Shown here: positions 1-6,007 of the stretch, one piece after another | Layout of the letters: every line of letters starts with the position of its first letter | Position numbering within the stretch: the stretch's first letter is position 1 | Origin: Actinomycetales bacterium UBA1416 | GTDB taxonomy: Bacteria > Actinomycetota > Actinomycetes > Actinomycetales > Actinomycetaceae | NCBI GenBank assembly: GCA_002304945.1 | Contig: DBPQ01000144.1 | Span: 40,017 to 48,884 of the forward strand | Direction of reading: 5' to 3' | Length of the DNA: 8,868 bases | Position numbers and translations under genes: made by a program | Notes under the pieces: generated by a model | What the model was told of the DNA's origin: nothing | The model's database searches: none | Seen by the model: only the letters and a program-made list of their open reading frames with translations

Positions 1-248
1 ACGAGCGCGTTGGGGTCCTCCAGGGCACGGGTGGCGATGTCCGCGAGGATCACCGCCGAGGCCGGATCGAGCCGGCCGCTGTTCGCGATCTCCATCGCCG
101 TCGTCGCGCGCGCGTGGAGGAGCCGCTCGAGGGTGGCGCGCGAGCGCAGGACCTCGTTGTGCAGCCGGTCGGTGCGTGTGGCGAGCGAGACGAGGACCGC
201 CGAGGCGGCGAGGACGACGACGGCGGCCACCACCACGGCCCACGTCAT
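1..248 (-). CDS. N-terminal part of a membrane-anchored protein following pimA (Rv2609c-like position), cut by the window edge
   Basis: Only the first 82 residues are inside the window; the gene continues past base 1. Residues 3-22 form one strongly hydrophobic segment, so the protein is probably anchored in the membrane by its N-terminus. The segment is followed by a helical, Arg- and Leu-rich stretch (TRTDRLHNEV, then a run ending near DPASAVILAD). This recalls the N-terminal region of the actinobacterial membrane protein found directly after pimA, which in some annotations carries a Nudix domain further on; that domain, if present, lies outside the window. The chosen ATG (248-246) overlaps the pimA stop as ATGA, with a GGAGG-like site just upstream. 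An in-frame GTG at 257-255 is a weaker alternative. The function is not known to me. The assignment rests on position and general resemblance. Confidence 0.7.
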   Translation of the reverse strand, partial: MTWAVVVAAVVVLAASAVLVSLATRTDRLHNEVLRSRATLERLLHARATTAMEIANSGRLDPASAVILADIATRALEDPNAL

Positions 249-1423
249 CGCCTCCACGGCCGGCCTCCCCTCATGCCGAACACCCCGCGCGGCCGCGCCG
301 CCGGGACCTCGATCCCCTTGCCCGCCAGTACGGTGCCGTACACGTCGAGCACGCGGCGCGAGACGGTCGCCCAGTCGTACCGGAGTACCCACTCGTCGGC
401 GTGGGCACGCCGGTCGTCCGTCCCGCCGGCGAGCGCGGTGAGGAGAACGCGGGCGAGATCCCCGGAGTCGCCGACGGCGAACGGCAGCCCCGCGGCGCCG
501 TCGGCGATCACGGCCCGGAAGGCGGGGATGCCGGAGGCGACGACGAGGGCACCCCCCGCCATGGCCTCGACGAGGACGATGCCGAAGGACTCCCCGCCGG
601 TCTGGGGAGCGACGTAGACGTCGGCGGAGGCGAACAGCTGCGCCTTCTCCTCCTCGCTGATGCCGCCCAGGAACTCGACCGTGGGGTGCTCGGCGACGGC
701 GGCGCGCACGGCCGTCGCGTCGCCGCGCCCGGCGATGAGGAAACGGGCGTCGGGAACCGTGCTGAGCACCGCCGGGATGGCTCCCGCGAACACGGGGAGG
801 CCCTTGCGGGGTTCGTCCAGCCGTCCCAGGAAGGCGATCGTGGGCGCGGCGGCCCCGTGGCGTCGTCCCGCCCACTCCGGCTTCGGCGGGACGCCGCGGA
901 AGTCGCCGACGAACACGCCGTTGGGGATGACGAACGCGTCCCCGCCCAGGTGGTCGGCCACCGTGCGGCGTGCCTCGTCGGACACCGCGATGCGGGCGTC
1001 GAGGCGTTCGAGCAGGGGCTGCACGGCGGGCGAGACGATGTGCATGGCACGCGAGTGGTCCTGGGCGCTGTGGAACGTCCCGACCGTGGGCACCTTCGCC
1101 TGCCAGAGGGCGAGCATCCCGAGGGAGGGGACGATGGGCTCGTGGACGTGGAGGATGTCGAACTCCCCCTCGGCGAGCCAGCGGGAGACCTTCGCGGAGG
1201 CCATCAGCCCGAAGTTGAGGCGGGCCACGGAGCCGTTGTACGGCACCGCCACGGACCCGCCGGTGGGCACCACGAACGCCGGCAGTTCCGTGGTGTCCTC
1301 CGCGGGCGCGAGCACGGACACCTCGTGTCCCTCCTCGATGAGCACGCTCGCGAAGTCCCGGATGTGGAACTGGACGCCGCCCGGGGCGTCGAACGAGTAG
1401 GGGCAGACGATGCCGACCCTCAC
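245..1423 (-). CDS. pimA: Phosphatidyl-myo-inositol mannosyltransferase PimA (GT4 family)
   Basis: The protein has 392 residues and a GT-B fold. PimA transfers mannose from GDP-mannose to the inositol ring of PI at the cytoplasmic face of the membrane, the first committed step of PIM and lipoarabinomannan synthesis. The N-terminal acceptor domain has the GG loop (DAPGGVQFH, 12-20), an NGSVAR segment (63-68) matching the acceptor-binding Asn/Ser/Arg of mycobacterial PimA, and GTFH with H118 at the family's conserved histidine. The C-terminal donor domain has GRLDEPRKG (200-208, with the Arg and Lys that hold GDP) and the EX7E motif at E278 and E286. The GTG start at 1423 overlaps the patA stop as GTGA, and MRVGIVCPYSFDAPGG is the usual beginning of the family. 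A longer in-frame start near 1540 would add 39 unrelated residues coded inside patA. Its position after patA supports PimA over other GT4 enzymes. Confidence 0.93.
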   Translation of the reverse strand: MRVGIVCPYSFDAPGGVQFHIRDFASVLIEEGHEVSVLAPAEDTTELPAFVVPTGGSVAVPYNGSVARLNFGLMASAKVSRWLAEGEFDILHVHEPIVPSLGMLALWQAKVPTVGTFHSAQDHSRAMHIVSPAVQPLLERLDARIAVSDEARRTVADHLGGDAFVIPNGVFVGDFRGVPPKPEWAGRRHGAAAPTIAFLGRLDEPRKGLPVFAGAIPAVLSTVPDARFLIAGRGDATAVRAAVAEHPTVEFLGGISEEEKAQLFASADVYVAPQTGGESFGIVLVEAMAGGALVVASGIPAFRAVIADGAAGLPFAVGDSGDLARVLLTALAGGTDDRRAHADEWVLRYDWATVSRRVLDVYGTVLAGKGIEVPAARPRGVFGMRGGRPWRR

Positions 1424-2352
1424 GAGGGTCCGTCCGTCCGAGCGAGGCGGCGGGGGTCGAGGTCGGCGGTGAACACCTTCTGGAGCATGTGCCAGCTCTC
1501 GGGGTACTGCCGAATGTGGGCGGTCAGCAGGTCCGCCCACCGCTGGGTGTAGCGCCGGATCGCGTCATCGCCGGGGGGCGGCGGCTCGACGGGGCCGATG
1601 AACTCGAGCACGATCCCCCACTTCCGGGGCCCGTGCAGCTGGGGGATCCGCTCGCTGCGGATGGCGGCGAAGTAGAGGGGCCGCTTCGTCGCCAGTGCGA
1701 GGGCGGCGGGCCCGACGGCGAGGCGCGCCGGCTGGCCGAGCAGGTCCACCTCGACGCCGGAGTGGGTCAGGTCCCGGTCCGCGAGGAGGGCGACGATCCG
1801 GTTGCCGGCGCGCGCGCGGCGCACCAGTTCGCGGAAGACGTTCCCGCCCTTCTCCAGGGGGATGATCTGGGACCCCCAGCTCTCGCGCAGCGAGACGAAG
1901 TCCTGGAACAGCCGCTCCGGCTTGAGCCGTTCCGCGACCGTGACCACGGTGGTGACGTTCTGTGACACCCACGCCCCGGCCATGTCCCAGTTGCCGATGT
2001 GGCCCAGGGCGACCACGACCGAGCCCGACTCCAGATCGGCCCGCATCCGATCGGGGATGATGGGCTGAACCCGCACGTCCATCTCGTCGGACGGCATGCC
2101 CTTCAACATGAACAGCTCGGCGTAGTAGCGCATGTAGGAGCGCATCGCGTCGCGGGAGAGCCGGCGCAGCTCGGCGTCGGTGGCCTCGGGCCGGACACGG
2201 GCGAGGTTCTTCTCGAGCTGGCGCACCCCGGCGCCCTCCCGCTGCCAGGCGACGCGGGCGCCGAGGTCGAACAGTGCCCGCACCAGGGGCTCCGGGAGCG
2301 TCGGGACCACGCGCCACGCGATCGCGAAGGCCGTCCCGCTGTCAAGCGCCAT
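1420..2352 (-). CDS. patA: Phosphatidylinositol mannoside acyltransferase (PatA-like, LpxL/HtrB family)
   Basis: The protein has 310 residues. In mycobacteria PatA moves a palmitoyl group from acyl-CoA to O6 of the mannose on the 2-position of inositol in PIM1 or PIM2. It acts at the inner face of the membrane, bound through an amphipathic N-terminus. The family signature HX4D is present as GHIGNWD (H118 and D123). SGVEVDLLG places E201 where I recall the third catalytic acid of mycobacterial PatA; that match is inference. There is no clear membrane-spanning helix, consistent with a peripheral membrane protein. The ATG at 2352 lies 11 bases inside the end of pgsA1, and the stop overlaps the pimA start as GTGA, so it is read with both. 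The family also includes lipid A acyltransferases, but a Gram-positive pgsA1-patA-pimA context makes the PIM role the best reading. Confidence 0.9.
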   Translation of the reverse strand: MALDSGTAFAIAWRVVPTLPEPLVRALFDLGARVAWQREGAGVRQLEKNLARVRPEATDAELRRLSRDAMRSYMRYYAELFMLKGMPSDEMDVRVQPIIPDRMRADLESGSVVVALGHIGNWDMAGAWVSQNVTTVVTVAERLKPERLFQDFVSLRESWGSQIIPLEKGGNVFRELVRRARAGNRIVALLADRDLTHSGVEVDLLGQPARLAVGPAALALATKRPLYFAAIRSERIPQLHGPRKWGIVLEFIGPVEPPPPGDDAIRRYTQRWADLLTAHIRQYPESWHMLQKVFTADLDPRRLARTDGPS

Positions 2353-2965
2353 GGGCCTGCACCTGCCGGTACACGGTGGCCATCCGCTGGAGCACCGTGA
2401 TGAAGCTGGCGATCGCCACCCAGCCGAGGGCGACGGTGAGCACCCACGCGGGGAGGCCGAGCCCCACCAGCAGGCAGCCGAGGAGCGAGATGATCAGCCG
2501 GTCGCTGCGTTCGGCGATCCCCACCGAGGCGGTCAGGCCCACGCCCTCCGCACGTGCGCGGGCGTAGGACACGATGAGTGCGAGGGGCACGATCGCGAGG
2601 GCGAAGCCGAAGGTCCAGGTCCCGAGGGCTCCCGGGACGGACAGCGCGTACACCGCGATCGCCGAGTAGATGCTCGCGTCCCCGAAGCGGTCCATGGTGG
2701 AGTCCAGGAACGCCCCCCACGCGGAGTTGCGGTGCGTCTCGCGCGCCATGAGGCCGTCGATCGAGTCGGTGAGGAGCACCACCCCGAGGAGGAGCGAGCC
2801 GGAGACCAGGTGGCCGCGCGCGAGCAGGCCGAAGGCGACGGCCGCCGTCGCCACGGTACCCGCCACGGTGACGACGTCGGGCGAGACCTTCCAGCGCACC
2901 AGGGTGCGGGCCACCGGGCCGAACAGCGTCGAGCTGAAGCCCCGGCCGTGCTGGCCGACGACCAT
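2342..2965 (-). CDS. pgsA1: Phosphatidylinositol-phosphate synthase, CDP-alcohol phosphatidyltransferase family
   Basis: The protein has 207 residues and about six membrane helices. It joins CDP-diacylglycerol and inositol-1-phosphate to give PI-phosphate, precursor of PI and hence of PIMs. The complete CDP-alcohol signature D(x)2DG(x)2AR(x)8G(x)3D(x)3D is visible, starting DSIDGLMAR at D67, D70, G71, A74 and R75 and continuing to G84, D88 and D92. These aspartates bind the divalent metal ions. The gene could in principle be another family member, such as a phosphatidylglycerophosphate synthase, but its place between the HIT gene and patA matches mycobacterial pgsA1 (Rv2612c). The start is not fully certain. 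The ATG at 2965 overlaps the HIT stop by one base (TGATG), and the GTG codon just before it (2968) would give a GTGA overlap. A GGGGAG site lies just upstream of both, so a start at 2980 is unlikely. Confidence 0.9.
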   Translation of the reverse strand: MVVGQHGRGFSSTLFGPVARTLVRWKVSPDVVTVAGTVATAAVAFGLLARGHLVSGSLLLGVVLLTDSIDGLMARETHRNSAWGAFLDSTMDRFGDASIYSAIAVYALSVPGALGTWTFGFALAIVPLALIVSYARARAEGVGLTASVGIAERSDRLIISLLGCLLVGLGLPAWVLTVALGWVAIASFITVLQRMATVYRQVQAHGA

Positions 2966-3507
2966 CACCGCTCTCCCCACGCCGCGGCGAGCAACTCGCG
3001 CGTCTGGCCGAGGACCTGTGGGAGCGCCTTCGTCCCGGCGAGGATCGGCAGGAAGTTGACGTCCCCACCCCAGCGCGGCACGACGTGCTGGTGGAGGTGT
3101 GCGGCGATCCCCGCGCCCGCGACAGCTCCCTGGTTCATGCCCGTGTTGTAGCCGTCGGGCCGGGAGACCTCGGTGATCACCTGCATCGCCTCCGCCGTCA
3201 ACTCGGCCATCTCGGCCCGTTCAGGCTGGGTCAGGTCCGTGTACCACGCGACGTGGCGGTACGGGCACACGAGCACGTGGCCCGGGTTGTAGGGGTACAG
3301 GTTCAGCACCACGTAGGCCAGTTCGCCGCGGTGGACGACGAGGCCGTCCTCGTCGCCGCGTCCCGGCGTGCGGCAGAAGGGGCACTCGCCGCTGCTGGCG
3401 TCCACGGGCTTGTCCTGGCCGTCGATGTAGACCATCCGGTGGGGCGTCCACAGCCGCTGGAAGGCGTCCGGGACCCCGGCGAAGTCGGCCGAGTCCTCGA
3501 TCCTCAC
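2965..3507 (-). CDS. HIT-family protein, probable diadenosine tetraphosphate (Ap4A) phosphorylase
   Basis: The protein has 180 residues and should be cytosolic. The histidine-triad motif is intact as HLHQHVVP, with H137, H139 and H141; the last His is the expected nucleophile. A CPFC pair (C42, C45) and the LNLYPYNPGH block (69-77) are typical of the actinobacterial group containing M. tuberculosis Rv2613c, reported as an Ap4A phosphorylase. That enzyme splits Ap4A with phosphate to ATP and ADP. The mycobacterial AGGS stretch before the triad appears here as AGAG (130-133), so a serine is replaced by glycine; I believe many actinobacteria share this form. A hydrolase activity cannot be excluded from sequence. 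The start is the GTG at 3507, overlapping the thrS stop as GTGA and preceded by GGAGGAA. Upstream extension in the same frame would run through thrS and has no family resemblance. Coupling to thrS makes sense because ThrRS can produce Ap4A. Confidence 0.9.
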   Translation of the reverse strand: MRIEDSADFAGVPDAFQRLWTPHRMVYIDGQDKPVDASSGECPFCRTPGRGDEDGLVVHRGELAYVVLNLYPYNPGHVLVCPYRHVAWYTDLTQPERAEMAELTAEAMQVITEVSRPDGYNTGMNQGAVAGAGIAAHLHQHVVPRWGGDVNFLPILAGTKALPQVLGQTRELLAAAWGER

Positions 3508-5498
3508 GCATTCCTCCGCTGGCGCACGTGCTCGACGATCTCCGCGATCGCCTCGTCGACGGGCACGCCGTTGCGCTGCTCGCCGCCCCGCAGCCGGAAC
3601 GACACGGCGCCGGCGGCGACGTCGTCGCCGCCCGCGATGAGGACGAAGGGCACCTTCGCGGCCGCCGCGTTGCGGATCTTCTTGCCGAACCGGTCGTCCG
3701 AGGCGTCCAGCTCCGCACGGATGCCCTCGGCGCGCAACCGGTCGACGACGTCGCGCAGGTAGTCGTCGAAGACGTCCGCCACCGGGATGGCGAGCACCTG
3801 GACCGGGGAGAGCCACGCGGGGAAGGCCCCGGCGTAGTGCTCCACGAGGATGGCGAAGAACCGCTCGATCGAGCCGAACAGGGCGCGGTGGATCATCACC
3901 GGCCGCTGGCGGGAGCCGTCCGGGGCGGTGTACTCGAGCTGGAAGCGCTCGGGCAGGTTGAAGTCGAGCTGGATCGTGGAGATCTGCCAGGTCCGCCCGA
4001 TGGCGTCCCGGGTCTGGACGGAGATCTTCGGCCCGTAGAAGGCGGCCCCGCCCGGGTCCGGGCGCAGCTCGAGCCCCGAGTCCTCGGCCACCTGGCGCAG
4101 GGTCTCGGTGGCCTCCTCCCACGCCTCGTCATCGCCCACGAACTTGTCCGGGTTCTTGCTGGACAGTTCGAGGTAGAAGTCATCGAGGCCGTAGTCGCGG
4201 AGCAGGTCGAGGACGAAGGTGAGGAGCTTCGTCAGTTCCTCCTTCATCTGCTCGCGGCTGCAATAGATGTGGGCGTCGTCCTGGGTGAAGCCCCGGGCAC
4301 GGGTCAGTCCGTGCACCACGCCGGACTTCTCGTACCGGTAGACGGTGCCGAACTCGAAGAGGCGCAGCGGGAGCTCCCGGTAGGAGCGGCCGCGCGAGGA
4401 GAAGATCAGGTTGTGGAACGGGCAGTTCATCGGCTTGAGGTAGTAGTCCTGCCCCTGGCGCCGGATGTTGCCCTCCTCGTCCTTCTCCTCGTCCAGGTGC
4501 ATGGCGGGGTACATGCCCTCGGCGTACCAGTCGAGGTGCCCGGAGATCTGGAAGAGCTGGCCCTTGGTGATGTGGGGGCTGTAGACGAACTGGTAGCCCT
4601 CCTCGATGTGGCGGCGCCGGGCGTACTCCTCCATCTCCATGCGGATGATCCCACCCCTGGGGTGGAAGACCGCGAGGCCCGAGCCGACCTCGTCCGGGAA
4701 GGAGAACAGGTCGAGCTCGTTCCCGAGCCGGCGGTGGTCGCGGCGCTCCGCCTCGGCGAGCCGGGTGGTGTACGCGACCAGGTCGTCCTTCGAGGACCAG
4801 GCGGTGCCGTAGATCCGCTGGAGCTGGGGGTTCTTCTCGCTCCCCCGCCAGTAGGCCGCCGCCGAGCGCATCAGGGCGAAACCGTTGCCGATGACCTTGG
4901 TCGAGGGCACGTGCGGGCCGCGGCACAGGTCCTTCCACGCGGTCTCGCCGTTGCGGCGCACGTTGTCGTAGATGGTGAGCTCGCCGGCCCCGACCTCCAC
5001 GGCGGCGCCCTCGGTCTGCTCCGCACCCGCCGAGCCCTTGATGCCGATCAGTTCCAGCTTGTAGGGCTGGTCGGCGAGCTCGGCGCGGGCCTCCTCCTCG
5101 GTGACCACGCGGCGCCGGAAGGTCTGCCCCTCCTTGACGATGCGGGCCATGGCCTTCTCCAGCGCCCGGAGGTCCTCCGGCGTGAAGGGCTCAGACACGT
5201 CGAAGTCGTAGTAGAAGCCGTCCGTGATCGGCGGGCCGATCCCCAGCTTGGCGTCGGGGTTCACCTGCTGCACCGCCTGGGCGAGCACGTGCGCGGCGGA
5301 GTGGCGCACGATGGCCAGCCCGTCCGGCGAGCCGATGGTGACAGGTTCGACGACGTCGTCGGGCCCGACCTCCACGAACAGGTCCCTCAGTTCACCGCCC
5401 ACCCGCATGGCGACGACATCGCGCCTGCCGGCGAAGAGCGCCGTGCCGGTGGTCCGCTCGGAGATGGCGGCGGGCTGGTGCTCGGAAGGGCTGGTCAC
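3504..5498 (-). CDS. thrS: Threonyl-tRNA synthetase
   Basis: The protein has 664 residues. This class II enzyme charges tRNA-Thr with threonine and edits mischarged serine. Domains in order: a short N-terminal TGS-like region (about 17-57); the editing domain with HSAAH (H66, H70) and CRGPH (C192, H196); the catalytic domain (about 260-560); and the anticodon-binding domain (about 565-655). The zinc ligands are visible as C359 (MNCP), H410 (QDDAH) and H537 (IHRALFGS). Motif 2 is FGTVYRYE (383-390) and motif 3 includes R546. The GTG start at 5498 is chosen because AGGAG lies six bases upstream; the longer reading from 5588 adds 30 residues with no family likeness. Residues 336-350 form an acidic insertion before the zinc cysteine. 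The first strand of TGS seems degenerate. thrS is the first gene of the operon and overlaps the HIT gene by four bases. Confidence 0.97.
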   Translation of the reverse strand: MTSPSEHQPAAISERTTGTALFAGRRDVVAMRVGGELRDLFVEVGPDDVVEPVTIGSPDGLAIVRHSAAHVLAQAVQQVNPDAKLGIGPPITDGFYYDFDVSEPFTPEDLRALEKAMARIVKEGQTFRRRVVTEEEARAELADQPYKLELIGIKGSAGAEQTEGAAVEVGAGELTIYDNVRRNGETAWKDLCRGPHVPSTKVIGNGFALMRSAAAYWRGSEKNPQLQRIYGTAWSSKDDLVAYTTRLAEAERRDHRRLGNELDLFSFPDEVGSGLAVFHPRGGIIRMEMEEYARRRHIEEGYQFVYSPHITKGQLFQISGHLDWYAEGMYPAMHLDEEKDEEGNIRRQGQDYYLKPMNCPFHNLIFSSRGRSYRELPLRLFEFGTVYRYEKSGVVHGLTRARGFTQDDAHIYCSREQMKEELTKLLTFVLDLLRDYGLDDFYLELSSKNPDKFVGDDEAWEEATETLRQVAEDSGLELRPDPGGAAFYGPKISVQTRDAIGRTWQISTIQLDFNLPERFQLEYTAPDGSRQRPVMIHRALFGSIERFFAILVEHYAGAFPAWLSPVQVLAIPVADVFDDYLRDVVDRLRAEGIRAELDASDDRFGKKIRNAAAAKVPFVLIAGGDDVAAGAVSFRLRGGEQRNGVPVDEAIAEIVEHVRQRRNA

Positions 5499-5504
5499 GG
5501 TGTT

Positions 5505-5509
5505 CTCCT
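5505..5509 (-). promoter_or_regulatory. Ribosome binding site of thrS
   Basis: AGGAG on the minus strand ends six bases before the GTG at 5498. It decides the thrS start in favour of this GTG over the longer open frame reaching 5588. Confidence 0.8.
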
Positions 5510-5530
5510 GGGGAAGCTGGGATCGTGCCA

Positions 5531-5560
5531 AGGGTACTCGCGCCCGACAGCGCCGGACAA
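5531..5560 (-). promoter_or_regulatory. Predicted SigA-type promoter of the thrS operon
   Basis: On the minus strand TTGTCC (5560-5555) and TACCCT (5536-5531) are separated by 18 bases. They resemble actinobacterial -35 and -10 boxes, where TANNNT is the usual minimal -10. Transcription would start near 5524, giving a leader of about 27 bases that still includes the AGGAG site. A leader that short has no room for a T-box riboswitch or other large RNA control element. This is a prediction by eye; no other promoter candidate in the 113-bp gap is as good. Confidence 0.5.
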
Positions 5561-5598
5561 AGCCGCCCGATATCCCGGGGAGCCGCACGGGGTGCGAG

Positions 5599-5614
5599 TA
5601 ACGTCACACTCGTG
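5599..5614 (+). promoter_or_regulatory. Possible leaderless promoter for the DUF6394-channel operon
   Basis: TAACGT at 5599-5604 fits the TANNNT form of an actinobacterial -10 box and lies seven bases before the GTG at 5612, the spacing expected if transcription begins at the start codon itself. No Shine-Dalgarno sequence precedes the GTG. A matching -35 box is not apparent, so the assignment is tentative. Confidence 0.35.
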
Positions 5615-5998
5615 AATCTCGAGAAGGTGGTCTTCGGGTTCTTCGTCCTGCTCGCGGCGACCCTCAACTTCGGCTTCTTCATCGGTGACCTCGCCGACCC
5701 CCGGGTGCACAACATCGTCGAACTGTTCCTCGCCGTCGTGGTCAACCTGATCGCCACCGTGCTGAAGTTCGGGGACCGCACCCAGATCGGGGCTGTCCTG
5801 CTCGCCACCTCGCTGGTGGCCGACCTGCAACTCCTGGCCGCCGTCGGGGTGTGGGTCTACGCCACCCAGGCGACCACCGCGGGCCTCACCCCGGAGATGA
5901 CGGCCACGATGGTCTCGCTCTCCGGCGGCGCGCTGTTCGCGAACATCGTCTCGGTGCTGCTGCTGATCGTGGAGACCGTCTCCTTCCGGCGCCACTGA
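5612..5998 (+). CDS. Small four-helix membrane protein, probably DUF6394 family
   Basis: The protein has 128 residues, with hydrophobic segments at about 6-25, 36-53, 58-84 and 102-123, suggesting four membrane helices. There is no signal peptide cleavage pattern and no enzyme motif. Striking polar or charged features sit within or beside the helices: LNFGFFIGD (18-26), LKFGDRTQIGA (51-61) and VADLQLLAA (69-77). From memory these segments resemble proteins annotated DUF6394 that sit beside potassium-channel genes in Gammaproteobacteria; no search was possible. The GTG at 5612 begins MNLEKVVFGFF, a natural family start. An ATG at 5525 in the same frame would add 29 residues, mostly polar and lacking similarity. 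The next gene starts nine bases after this stop, so the two are co-transcribed. An accessory subunit or regulator of the channel is a reasonable inference, not shown. Confidence 0.8.
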   Translation: MNLEKVVFGFFVLLAATLNFGFFIGDLADPRVHNIVELFLAVVVNLIATVLKFGDRTQIGAVLLATSLVADLQLLAAVGVWVYATQATTAGLTPEMTATMVSLSGGALFANIVSVLLLIVETVSFRRH

Positions 5999-6002
5999 GG
6001 AG
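5997..6002 (+). promoter_or_regulatory. Ribosome binding site of the channel gene
   Basis: GAGGAG overlaps the stop codon of the upstream small membrane protein and ends five bases before the GTG at 6008. It supports that start and suggests translational coupling of the pair. Confidence 0.7.
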
Positions 6003-6007
6003 CGGCC

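Noticed and set aside
176..1552. A 458-codon open frame on the plus strand opposite pimA
   Set aside because: Low-complexity Arg/Gly/Glu/Asp product, antisense to a gene with full catalytic motifs; a composition artefact.
2965..4122. HIT protein with a 205-residue N-terminal extension
   Set aside because: The extra part is the thrS sequence in another frame (Arg/Pro/Gly-rich). The true start is the GTGA overlap at 3507.
5499..5611. T-box or other riboswitch upstream of thrS
   Set aside because: The predicted leader is only about 27 bases and there is no T-box consensus or stem set in the gap.
3528..5615. A 695-codon open frame on the plus strand opposite thrS
   Set aside because: It is antisense to an unmistakable thrS. 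Its product is rich in Val, Leu, Gly, Glu and Arg with no domain. Long antisense frames are expected with this G+C.
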